8,213 bases of DNA, from the NCBI GenBank assembly GCA_003242425.1, contig QGUL01000063.1, forward strand, positions 1 to 8,213. Reading direction: 5' to 3'. Within the stretch, counting starts at the first letter, position 1. Every line of letters begins with the position of its first letter. Below are positions 1-5,539 of this stretch, piece by piece. The notes under the pieces are model-generated. The model saw only the letters and a program-made list of their open reading frames with translations, had not been told where the DNA came from and made no database searches. The position numbers and the translations under genes were made by a program. The stretch comes from Pseudomonadota bacterium. Its GTDB lineage: Bacteria > Pseudomonadota > Gammaproteobacteria > Burkholderiales > SG8-39.

Positions 1-708
1 GGGATAGACGTAGTGCAGCCGCACCCACACGCCCAGTTCGCCGAGCGCGGAAGCTAGATCGTACAGGCGCGTGCGCAGCGGTCTGCCGCCCCAGAAACCG
101 GTGCGGTACTTGACGTCCACGCCGTAGGCGCTGGTGTCCTGCGAGATGACGAGCAGTTCCTTCACGCCGGACTTCACCAGGTTCTCGGCTTCCTTCATCA
201 CTTCGCCCACCGGCCGGCTGACCAGATCGCCGCGCAGCGACGGGATGATGCAGAAGCTGCAACGGTGGTTGCAGCCTTCGGAGATCTTCAAGTAGGCGTA
301 GTGTCTGGGCGTGAGCTTGATGCCGGCCGGCGGAACGAGATCGACGTAGGGATCGTGCGGCTTGGGCAGGTGCCGGTGCACCACCGACATGACCTCCTCG
401 GTGGCGTTCGGACCGGTGACGGCGAGCACCGAAGGATGCACGTCCTGCACCACCGTGCCCTTGGCACCCAGGCAGCCGGTGACGATCACCTTGCCGTTTT
501 CGGCCAGCGCCTCGCCGATGGCGTCGAGCGATTCCTCGACCGCCTCGTCGATGAAGCCGCAGGTGTTGACGATGACGAGGTCGGCGTCCTCGTACGTGGG
601 CGAAATGGCGTAACCCTCGGCGCGAAGCTGGGTGAGGATGCGCTCGGAGTCGACCAGCGCCTTGGGACAGCCGAGGGAAACGAATCCGACTTTGGGAACT
701 TTGGACAT
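1..708 (-). CDS. rimO: Ribosomal protein S12 methylthiotransferase RimO (partial, C-terminus outside window)
   Basis: RimO is a radical-SAM enzyme that adds a methylthio group to a conserved aspartate of ribosomal protein S12 (Asp89 in E. coli), using two 4Fe-4S clusters. The window holds 236 codons from the ATG at 708, roughly half of the usual length of about 440 residues. The reading frame is open to the left edge. The N-terminal MTTase domain shows its three cluster cysteines: Cys14 in SLGCPK, Cys50 in NTCGF and Cys79 in TGCLG. The radical-SAM motif CNHRCSFC gives Cys146, Cys150 and Cys153, followed by IPSLRG, which is typical of RimO rather than MiaB. The last visible residues, RLHYVYP, are also RimO-like. 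No strong Shine-Dalgarno precedes the start. phaR ends 30 bases upstream on the same strand with no clear terminator between, so the two may be cotranscribed. The family call is secure; the TRAM domain lies outside the window. Confidence 0.96.
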   Translation of the reverse strand, partial: MSKVPKVGFVSLGCPKALVDSERILTQLRAEGYAISPTYEDADLVIVNTCGFIDEAVEESLDAIGEALAENGKVIVTGCLGAKGTVVQDVHPSVLAVTGPNATEEVMSVVHRHLPKPHDPYVDLVPPAGIKLTPRHYAYLKISEGCNHRCSFCIIPSLRGDLVSRPVGEVMKEAENLVKSGVKELLVISQDTSAYGVDVKYRTGFWGGRPLRTRLYDLASALGELGVWVRLHYVYP

Positions 709-738
709 CGAAGGATCAGGCGCGGCGGGGAAAAGACG

Positions 739-1326
739 TCAACCGCGCTCTCCGGTCGGCGCGGCCGGTTGCAGCGGCGCCTCGACCGCGCACGGCGCTT
801 CGTCCCGCACGCCGAGCGTCTGCAGATTGGCGAGGAGGTTGCTGTTCTGCGCCAGGATCTGGCGCTGCATCTGCTCCAGCAGATTGCGGCTGTGTTCCAT
901 GTAGGACGCGAGCAGGCTCTGGATCGCCGGCGCGTCGAAATCCACCTGCGCGTGTTCGCCTTCGCCCGCGCCGTTCGCCCTGCCCTCGGCCTGCGCCTGC
1001 ATGTGCTCCTGGAACGCCACCAGCGCCTGGATGTTGCGCTGCAGATAGGCGCCCATGAAACCCTGCATGGCGTTGCCGTAGAAACGGATGAACTCGCTCA
1101 GGACTTCGTGCGTGAACATCGGCGAGCCGCCCGACTCCTCCTCGAAGATGATCTGCAGCAGGATGGCGCGCGTGAGATCCTCGCCGCTCTTGGCATCGAT
1201 CACCTGGAAGCGCTCCCGCGTGATGACGAGCTGTTTGACATCCGCCAGCGTGATGTAACAGGAGTTCTGGGTGTCGTACAGGCGTCGGTTGGGATACTTC
1301 TTGATGAGTCTTACGGTCTCTACCAT
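739..1326 (-). CDS. phaR: Polyhydroxyalkanoate synthesis repressor PhaR
   Basis: PhaR is a DNA-binding repressor that also associates with polyhydroxyalkanoate granules. In known systems it represses phasin (phaP) and its own gene until PHA accumulates and titrates it away. This protein has 195 residues. The N-terminal DNA-binding domain carries the hallmark RLIKKYPNRRLYDT (residues 6-19) and YITLADV (24-30). A central region around residues 70-110 (MFTHEVLSEFIRFYGNAMQGFMGAYL) matches the PHB accumulation regulatory domain. The C-terminus is glutamine-rich, probably helical, and ends in a low-complexity Pro/Ala tail. A GTG two codons further upstream (1332) is possible, but GGAG lies only 2 bases from that GTG and 8 bases from the ATG at 1326, so the ATG is preferred. 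No phaA, phaB, phaC or phaP lies in the window, so the regulator is separated from its expected targets here. rimO follows after a 30-base gap. Confidence 0.95.
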   Translation of the reverse strand: MVETVRLIKKYPNRRLYDTQNSCYITLADVKQLVITRERFQVIDAKSGEDLTRAILLQIIFEEESGGSPMFTHEVLSEFIRFYGNAMQGFMGAYLQRNIQALVAFQEHMQAQAEGRANGAGEGEHAQVDFDAPAIQSLLASYMEHSRNLLEQMQRQILAQNSNLLANLQTLGVRDEAPCAVEAPLQPAAPTGERG

Positions 1327-1683
1327 GTTCACTGCTCCATCCGGGGCGCGGCAAGCGGATCGTGCAAGGGGTCTGCCGTCATTGAGGCGATGCCGGCGTC
1401 CCTGAGGGAAGTGGCGTCATTGGGACTCTGACGACACGCGGCGTATGGGTTGCACGCGCCGCATGTCCGGTGACTGTCCGGGCCGGTGTACTCCGGTGCC
1501 CGCGCCCCGCGCCGCAAGCCGGGCGCAAACCGCCGAAGCGGGGCCGCTCGGGGACGCGCTGCGCGTGGATATGGCAGGCACGCGCGATCCGAACCGTAGA
1601 CCGGAAAGCGCGAGGCGGAAGCGAGGTAAATCGAAGACCGGATGCACGAAACTACTTCAGGAACGGCCCGATGGCCGTAAAGC

Positions 1684-1721
1684 GCGGTGCCGGCAAGTAT
1701 TGCACCGCAGCATCGGCACCG
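1684..1721. repeat. Overlapping inverted repeats built on GCACCG (possible operator)
   Basis: Two alternative inverted repeats share the same left arm. GCGGTGC (1684-1690) pairs with GCACCGC (1702-1708), and CGGTGCCG (1685-1692) pairs with CGGCACCG (1714-1721). The half-site GCACCG therefore occurs twice in direct orientation, 14 bases apart, and once inverted. The block overlaps the candidate phaR promoter. It could be an operator or, in epimerase mRNA reading through, two mutually exclusive hairpins. There is no U-tract for a standard terminator. The pairing is seen directly; the function is inferred. Confidence 0.5.
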
Positions 1722-1725
1722 TCAA
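1696..1725 (-). promoter_or_regulatory. Candidate sigma-70 promoter for phaR
   Basis: On the minus strand TTGACG (1725-1720) matches five of six bases of the -35 consensus. After 18 bases comes AATACT (1701-1696), which matches four of six of the -10, including the important second A and last T. Transcription would start near 1689 and run towards phaR. The arms of an 8-bp inverted repeat, CGGTGCCG (1685-1692) and CGGCACCG (1714-1721), bracket the -10 element and touch the -35, which is how an operator would be placed. The spacer is one base longer than ideal and no other evidence supports the start site. Confidence 0.4.
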
Positions 1726-1733
1726 CCTGCACC

Positions 1734-2729
1734 TCAGACGCGGTAGTAGGCGCGGTACCACTCCACGAAGCGCCGGACGCCCTCCTCCAGCGGCGTGTTC
1801 GGCCGGAATCCCACCGCTTCGTCAAGCAGTTCGATGTCGGCGGCGGTCGCCTCGACGTCGCCCGGCTGCATGGGCAGGAGCTCCAGCTTCGCCTTGACGC
1901 CCAGGCAGCGCTCGAACACCTCGATGTAGCGCATCAGATCCACCGGCCGGTTGTTGCCGATGTTGTAGACGCGCCAGGGGGCGCTGCTCGCGGCCGGCGT
2001 ATCGGGCCGGCCGCCGCGCACTGGCGGCCGGTCGATCACCCGCACCACGCCTTCGACGATGTCGTCGATGTAGGTGAAGTCGCGCCGCATGCGGCCGTAG
2101 TTGAAGACCTTGATCGGTTCGCCGGCGAGCATCGCGCGCACGAACAGGAAGGGCGACATGTCCGGCCGGCCCCACGGCCCATAGACGGTGAAGAAACGCA
2201 GACCCGTGCAAGGCAGGTCGAACAGATGCGCGTAGGTGTGCGCCATCAGCTCGTTGGCCTTCTTGGTGGCGGCGTAGAGCGAGACGGGGTGATCGACGTT
2301 GTCGTGCTCGGAAAAGGGCAGCTTGCTGTTCAGACCGTACACCGAACTGGTCGAAGCGTAGACCAGGTGCTTCACGCCGCCGTGCCGGCAGCCTTCCAGC
2401 ACGTTGCCGAAACCGACCAGATTCGCGTCGATGTACTTCTCCGGATGCGAAACCGAATAGCGCACGCCCGCCTGCGCGGCGAGATTCACCACCACGTCGA
2501 AAGGGGTCTCGGCGAACAGGCGCTTCATCGCCTCGCGGTCGGCGATATCGAGGCGCCGGAATTCGAAGTTGGCGTGCGGCGCAAGGCGCGCAAGGCGCGC
2601 CTCCTTCAGAGAAACCTCATAGTAGTCGTTGAGGTTGTCGATGCCGACCACGGCGTCGCCGCGCGCGAGCAGCCGCTCGCACAAGGCCGCGCCGATGAAT
2701 CCCGCCGCTCCCGTCACCAGTATCCGCAT
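1734..2729 (-). CDS. NAD-dependent sugar-nucleotide epimerase, UDP-glucuronate 4-epimerase type
   Basis: This is an extended short-chain dehydrogenase/reductase of 331 residues, a normal length for the family. Such cytoplasmic enzymes interconvert UDP-sugars through a transient 4-keto intermediate, here most likely UDP-glucuronate to UDP-galacturonate for capsule, LPS or exopolysaccharide. The Rossmann motif GAAGFIG lies at residues 7-13, with Asp31 of GIDN placed to bind NAD ribose. The catalytic site shows STSSVYG at 126-132 and the YxxxK pair Tyr152/Lys156. FTVYGPWGRPDMSPFLF (180-196) and DFTYIDD (217-223) are typical of the UDP-glucuronate epimerase/CapI branch rather than plain GalE. The start is the ATG at 2729, with AGGAAAGG just upstream; a GTG at 2765 lacks support. 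No glycosyltransferase is adjacent, so the pathway cannot be read from context. The substrate is inferred from motifs, and UDP-glucose or UDP-N-acetyl sugars remain possible. Confidence 0.9.
   Translation of the reverse strand: MRILVTGAAGFIGAALCERLLARGDAVVGIDNLNDYYEVSLKEARLARLAPHANFEFRRLDIADREAMKRLFAETPFDVVVNLAAQAGVRYSVSHPEKYIDANLVGFGNVLEGCRHGGVKHLVYASTSSVYGLNSKLPFSEHDNVDHPVSLYAATKKANELMAHTYAHLFDLPCTGLRFFTVYGPWGRPDMSPFLFVRAMLAGEPIKVFNYGRMRRDFTYIDDIVEGVVRVIDRPPVRGGRPDTPAASSAPWRVYNIGNNRPVDLMRYIEVFERCLGVKAKLELLPMQPGDVEATAADIELLDEAVGFRPNTPLEEGVRRFVEWYRAYYRV
2581..2598. repeat. Exact 9-bp tandem duplication inside the epimerase gene
   Basis: GCAAGGCGC occurs twice back to back (2581-2589 and 2590-2598). 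On the minus strand this keeps frame and encodes the repeated tripeptide ARLARL at about residues 44-49 of the epimerase, in the helix after the first NAD-binding strands. It looks like a small in-frame slippage or duplication event and should not break the fold. Confidence 0.7.
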
Positions 2730-2749
2730 AAGCCTTTCCTGTCGTGCCT

Positions 2750-2755
2750 TAGAAT
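2750..2755 (+). promoter_or_regulatory. Possible -10 element (TAGAAT) for the small membrane protein gene
   Basis: TAGAAT matches five of six bases of the -10 consensus and lies 33 bases upstream of the ATG at 2789, in the 59-base gap between divergent genes. No TTGACA-like -35 is found 15-19 bases upstream, where the sequence runs into the start of the epimerase gene. A promoter must exist near here for the plus-strand gene unless it is driven from elsewhere, but this assignment is tentative. Confidence 0.35.
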
Positions 2756-2788
2756 CGAGGCGCACGTTTCTCCGAATCCGGCCGCATC

Positions 2789-2971
2789 ATGTACATCGTC
2801 GCCATCGCCTGGCTGTACGTCGCCGTCCTCATGGCGGCGACGGAGACCAGTTTCGTGGCCGGCGTCGCGACGTTCATCTTCTACGGCCTCGCGCCCCTGC
2901 TCATCTTCTGGTGGATCGTCGGGACGCCCGCCCGCAGGCGCCGCAAACGGCAGCAGCCGCACGATCAGTGA
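2789..2971 (+). CDS. Small two-helix membrane protein of unknown function
   Basis: The gene encodes 60 residues. I recognise the general type from betaproteobacterial genomes but know of no assigned function. The composition supports a real inner-membrane protein. Residues 2-17 (YIVAIAWLYVAVLMAA) and about 22-45 (SFVAGVATFIFYGLAPLLIFWWIV) form two hydrophobic segments separated by a short TETS turn. A strongly basic tail, RRRRKR, near residues 49-55 should lie in the cytoplasm by the positive-inside rule, which puts both termini inside. The ATG at 2789 lacks a clear Shine-Dalgarno. The gene is divergent from the epimerase and convergent with the ZIP gene, sharing seven bases with it at the stop codons. 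It is the only plus-strand candidate in this area whose residue pattern looks like a protein rather than an antisense shadow. Confidence 0.75.
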   Translation: MYIVAIAWLYVAVLMAATETSFVAGVATFIFYGLAPLLIFWWIVGTPARRRRKRQQPHDQ

Positions 2972-2983
2972 GCGTGCGGCTGC
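2953..2983. terminator. Perfect 11-bp stem-loop across two convergent stop codons
   Basis: GCAGCCGCACG (2953-2963) is the exact reverse complement of CGTGCGGCTGC (2973-2983), with a 9-base loop at 2964-2972. The loop contains both stop codons: TGA of the small membrane protein (2969-2971) and, on the other strand, TGA of the ZIP gene (2967-2965). The strong GC stem is placed as a bidirectional terminator would be. Neither side has a run of T after the stem (only TTT some bases away on the minus side), so it may stall polymerase or protect RNA 3' ends rather than act as a classic intrinsic terminator. Confidence 0.5.
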
Positions 2984-3813
2984 GCGCCCGCTTCCAGGCC
3001 GTGCATGGGCGAGTGGGTGAATTCTCCCACCAGCCACACGGCGAGGACGCCCAGTGCGATCAGCACCACCTGCTGCGCGGTGGCCTGCAGTTCCGGACGC
3101 TTGTGCAGGCCCGGAATGAGGTCGGCCACGGCGACGTAGATCATGCTCGCCGCGGCGAGCGCGAGCAGGATGGTCGTCGCGCCCTGCACCGCCTGCAAGG
3201 CGAAATACGCGGCCAGCGCGCCGATGAGCATCGCCGCGCTCGACAGCAGGTTCAGCATGAACGCGCGCAGCTTGCCGTAGCCCGAATTGAGCAGGATGAG
3301 GAAGTCGCCCACTTCCTGCGGCACTTCGTGCGCGATCACGGCCGTGGCGGTGACGATGCCGAGCGAGGTGCTTTCCATGAACGCCGCGGCGATCAGCACC
3401 CCGTCGACGAAGTTGTGGAAGCTGTCGCCGATGAGGATCATCAGTCCGCTGCGCCCGCCGTCGTTGTGGGCGTGATCGTGGCCGTGACGGTGCTCGCGCG
3501 CGAGTCCGATCCTGGGCGGGTCGTGCGCCTCGCACTCTTCCATGTGGCAGTGACGCCACAGCACCAGCTTCTCCAGCACGAAGAAGCCCAGGATGCCGGC
3601 GAGCACCGTCGCCGCGACGGTGTGGGCGCTGGCGTTCTCCAGCGCGTGCGGCAGGATGTCGAGGAAGGCCGCGCCCAGGAGCGCGCCGATGGCGAAGCTG
3701 ACGAGCGGGCTCACCCAGTGCGGTCGCGCACTGAAGGACACCGCCGCTGCGCACACCAGCGACAACACGCCCCCGGCAATCGCCGCCGTGACGATGTAGG
3801 CAAGGGTGCTCAT
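2965..3813 (-). CDS. ZIP-family divalent metal transporter
   Basis: ZIP proteins move Zn2+, and often Fe2+ or Mn2+, into the cytoplasm. This 282-residue protein has about eight hydrophobic segments. It carries the metal-site motifs HNFVDG (133-138, helix 4) and HEVPQEVGDF (162-171, helix 5). The HExPxExGD form resembles the LIV-1-like branch, with Gln166 where many members have His. A histidine-rich cytoplasmic loop between helices 3 and 4 includes HCHMEECEAH (88-97) and HRHGHDHAH (108-116), likely metal-binding. The C-terminus again ends in PHAH. The ATG at 3813 lies 17 bases after the pgeF stop and lacks an obvious Shine-Dalgarno, so translation may depend on coupling within the rluD-pgeF-zip operon. 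The family is secure; metal and direction of transport are inferred. It converges on the small membrane protein gene. Confidence 0.92.
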   Translation of the reverse strand: MSTLAYIVTAAIAGGVLSLVCAAAVSFSARPHWVSPLVSFAIGALLGAAFLDILPHALENASAHTVAATVLAGILGFFVLEKLVLWRHCHMEECEAHDPPRIGLAREHRHGHDHAHNDGGRSGLMILIGDSFHNFVDGVLIAAAFMESTSLGIVTATAVIAHEVPQEVGDFLILLNSGYGKLRAFMLNLLSSAAMLIGALAAYFALQAVQGATTILLALAAASMIYVAVADLIPGLHKRPELQATAQQVVLIALGVLAVWLVGEFTHSPMHGLEAGAQPHAH

Positions 3814-3830
3814 TTATACGGATTCGTCGA

Positions 3831-4571
3831 TCAATCGAGCCAGATGAGGCTGGCCATGCGGCCGGTCACGCGGTCGCGGCGGAAAGAATAGAAACGTTCA
3901 GCCTGCGTATAGGTGCAAAAGCCGCCACCGTAGACTTCTTTCACCCCGGCGCGCGCCAGCCGCAGCCGCGCCAGGGCGTAAAGGTCGGCATGATACTTCC
4001 CCGCCGCACCGGGAAGGAATGCGTCCGCGGCTTCCGGATCGTCGTTCACGAAGGCCTCGTAGACGTCGTTCCCGACCTCGAAGGCACGCTGGGAGATCGC
4101 CGGACCGAGATAGGCCATGACGCGTTCCGGCGCCACGCCGAGCCGGGCGAGCGTGGCTTCCAGCACGCCCGCCGCAAGCCCCCGCCAGCCGGCGTGGGCC
4201 ACGCCGACGGCGTGCCCTTCCCTGTCGGCGAACAGCACCGGCATGCAGTCGGCCGTCCACACGCCACAGACGATGTGGCGCACGTGCGCGACCGAACCGT
4301 CCGCCTCGGTGTAGGGCGCGGCCGATGCGGCGTCCACCACCTGCGTGCCGTGCACCTGACGCAACCAGACAGGATCGGCGGGCAGGACGCTGCGCAGGAT
4401 TTCGAGATTGCGTTCCACCGCGGCCGGATCGTCGCCCACGCGCGGGCTGGGATTGAAGGAGGCGTAGGGGCCCGCGCTCACGCCGCCCGCGCGCGTGGTG
4501 ATGAAGGCTTTCACCGAGGGCGGCGCGGGCCAGTCGGGCACGATCCAGTCCGGATGCAGGGCGGCGCTCAT
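3831..4571 (-). CDS. pgeF: Peptidoglycan editing factor PgeF (YfiH / laccase-domain family)
   Basis: PgeF belongs to the YfiH/DUF152 family, formerly annotated as polyphenol oxidase or laccase. In E. coli it prevents wrong incorporation of L-serine in place of L-alanine in peptidoglycan stem peptides. Other family members act on purine nucleosides. The protein has 246 residues, the usual size. The putative metal and catalytic residues are present: His74 in RQVHGT, Cys109 in WTADCMP and His126 in HAGWRG. GPAI (156-159), GGGFCTY (215-221) and FYSFRRD (227-233) are further family signatures. The start is the ATG at 4571, which overlaps the rluD stop as ATGA, with GAGGA six bases upstream. The frame is open further upstream, but only as a shadow of rluD. 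The 4-base overlap indicates translational coupling. The order rluD-pgeF is the same as I recall in E. coli. Confidence 0.93.
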   Translation of the reverse strand: MSAALHPDWIVPDWPAPPSVKAFITTRAGGVSAGPYASFNPSPRVGDDPAAVERNLEILRSVLPADPVWLRQVHGTQVVDAASAAPYTEADGSVAHVRHIVCGVWTADCMPVLFADREGHAVGVAHAGWRGLAAGVLEATLARLGVAPERVMAYLGPAISQRAFEVGNDVYEAFVNDDPEAADAFLPGAAGKYHADLYALARLRLARAGVKEVYGGGFCTYTQAERFYSFRRDRVTGRMASLIWLD

Positions 4572-5539
4572 TGCGCTTCCTCGCGCAGGGCCTGCAACAG
4601 CGCCGCCATGTCGGCGGGTAGCGGCGAACGCCACTCGCAGCGCTCGCCGGTCACGGGATGCACCAGCGCCAGCCGTTCCGCATGCAGCGCCTGGCGCCCG
4701 AAACGGGCGAGCGCGCCGCGCGCCTGACGGCGGCCGTAGAGCGGATCGCCGATCAAAGGATGGCCGATCGAATGCATGTGCACGCGGATCTGGTGCGTGC
4801 GTCCGGTTTCGAGCCGGCATTGCAGCAGCGTCGCGTTCTCGAAATGCTCCAGCACCTCGTAATGCGTGCGCGCCGGCTTGCCGCGCCCGGTGACGGCCAT
4901 GCGCGTGCGCTCCACCGGATGGCGGCCGATGGGCGCATCCACGGTCCCGCCCGTCTCGACGATGCCGTGCACCAGCGCGAGATAGATCCGTCCGACGCTG
5001 CGCGCCTGGAGCTGGCGCACCAGATCCGTCTGCGCTTCAAGGGTCTTGGCCACCACCAGCAGCCCGCTGGTGTCCTTGTCCAGGCGGTGGACGATGCCGG
5101 CGCGCGGCACCTGCGCAAGCTGCGGCGCGTGATGCAGCAGCGCGTTGAGCATCGTGCCCTCCCAGTTGCCGCTGCCGGGATGGACCACCATGCCCGCCGG
5201 TTTGTCGATCACCAGCAGGCTGTCGTCCTCAAAAACGACGGGCAACGCGATGGCTTCGGGCCGGAAAGCCGTTTCGGCGGGGTCCGGCGCCGGAAGCACC
5301 TCGACGTGCTCGCCGCCGTAGACCTTGCGCTTGGGATCGGCGGGCGCATCGTCCAGCTTCACCCGGCCTTCCCGCATCCAGTGCTGCAGCCGGCTGCGCG
5401 AATGCTGCGGGAACAGCCGGGCGAGCGCCTGATCGAGGCGCAAACCCGCCAGCTCGGCCGGAATTTCGGCGGCCAGCGGCGGGATATAATCCGGCGCGGA
5501 AATGTCTCCGCGCGGATCACGGATCGGGATGGCACGCAT
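4568..5539 (-). CDS. rluD: 23S rRNA pseudouridine synthase RluD (pseudouridines 1911/1915/1917)
   Basis: RluD converts three uridines in helix 69 of 23S rRNA to pseudouridine and supports late 50S assembly. The 323-residue protein has an N-terminal S4-like RNA-binding region (about 33-80: LRLDQALARLFPQHSRSRLQHWMREGRV). The RluA-type catalytic domain follows, with the aspartate motif HRLDKDTSG (151-159, catalytic Asp154) and GRTHQIRVH (246-254). DKPAGMVVHPG (112-122) and RQALHA (282-287) are also characteristic. The start is uncertain. The ATG at 5539 fits the family length but has no clear Shine-Dalgarno and interlocks with the bamD ATG. A GTG at 5602 would lie deep inside bamD. The frame from 5539 onward covers everything conserved in the family. 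rluD is the first gene of the rluD-pgeF-zip operon and is divergent from bamD, as in E. coli. Confidence 0.95.
   Translation of the reverse strand: MRAIPIRDPRGDISAPDYIPPLAAEIPAELAGLRLDQALARLFPQHSRSRLQHWMREGRVKLDDAPADPKRKVYGGEHVEVLPAPDPAETAFRPEAIALPVVFEDDSLLVIDKPAGMVVHPGSGNWEGTMLNALLHHAPQLAQVPRAGIVHRLDKDTSGLLVVAKTLEAQTDLVRQLQARSVGRIYLALVHGIVETGGTVDAPIGRHPVERTRMAVTGRGKPARTHYEVLEHFENATLLQCRLETGRTHQIRVHMHSIGHPLIGDPLYGRRQARGALARFGRQALHAERLALVHPVTGERCEWRSPLPADMAALLQALREEAQ
5485..5490 (+). promoter_or_regulatory. Perfect -10 element (TATAAT) of the probable bamD promoter
   Basis: TATAAT is an exact -10 consensus in otherwise very GC-rich DNA. Transcription would begin near 5497, giving a leader of about 40 bases before the bamD ATG at 5538. 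The region 15-18 bases upstream reads GAATTTCGG (5461-5469), offering only a weak -35. The element lies inside rluD on the opposite strand, within its codons for Asp-Tyr-Ile near residues 17-19. This start point also makes the upstream bamD start at 5502 unlikely, since it would leave almost no leader. Confidence 0.6.

Larger units (their letters stand above)
1327..1733. other. Non-coding region of about 400 bases upstream of phaR
   Basis: This stretch separates phaR from the epimerase gene. Short open frames exist on both strands, but none gives a recognisable protein or has a convincing ribosome binding site. I see no tRNA-like fold. It contains a candidate phaR promoter near its right end (1696-1725) with GCACCG inverted repeats around it. 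A cluster of three CCGGTG hexamers starts at 1467, 1483 and 1493 (CACCGG on the phaR strand). An 11-base odd palindrome, TCCCTGAGGGA, lies at 1399-1409, and a weak GCGGCG/CGCCGC hairpin at 1438-1443/1457-1462. If transcription starts near 1689, phaR has an unusually long leader of about 360 bases. No recognisable riboswitch was seen. Confidence 0.6.

Noticed and set aside
265..1431. A 388-codon plus-strand open frame across rimO and phaR
   Set aside because: It spans two well-identified minus-strand genes and the gap between them, and its product looks like a reverse-complement shadow.
1565..1620. T-arm-like GGTTCGGATC on the minus strand, suggesting a tRNA
   Set aside because: The flanking bases do not pair into a T stem, and no matching acceptor, D or anticodon arms are found at the right distances.
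1417..1647. Short minus-strand open frames upstream of phaR (also 1329-1517) as possible small proteins
   Set aside because: No ribosome binding site, no hydrophobic or domain pattern, and Arg/Ser/Pro-rich composition typical of random GC-rich frames.
1470..3020. A 516-codon open frame on the plus strand, antisense to the epimerase
   Set aside because: Its translation is arginine/histidine/valine-rich with no family motif, and it mirrors the codons of a clearly real epimerase. Long antisense frames are expected in GC-rich coding DNA.
2629..3891. A 420-codon plus-strand open frame antisense to the ZIP gene
   Set aside because: The composition is an Arg/His-rich shadow of a confident transporter gene. 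It has no recognisable domain or ribosome binding site, and it crosses several real gene boundaries.
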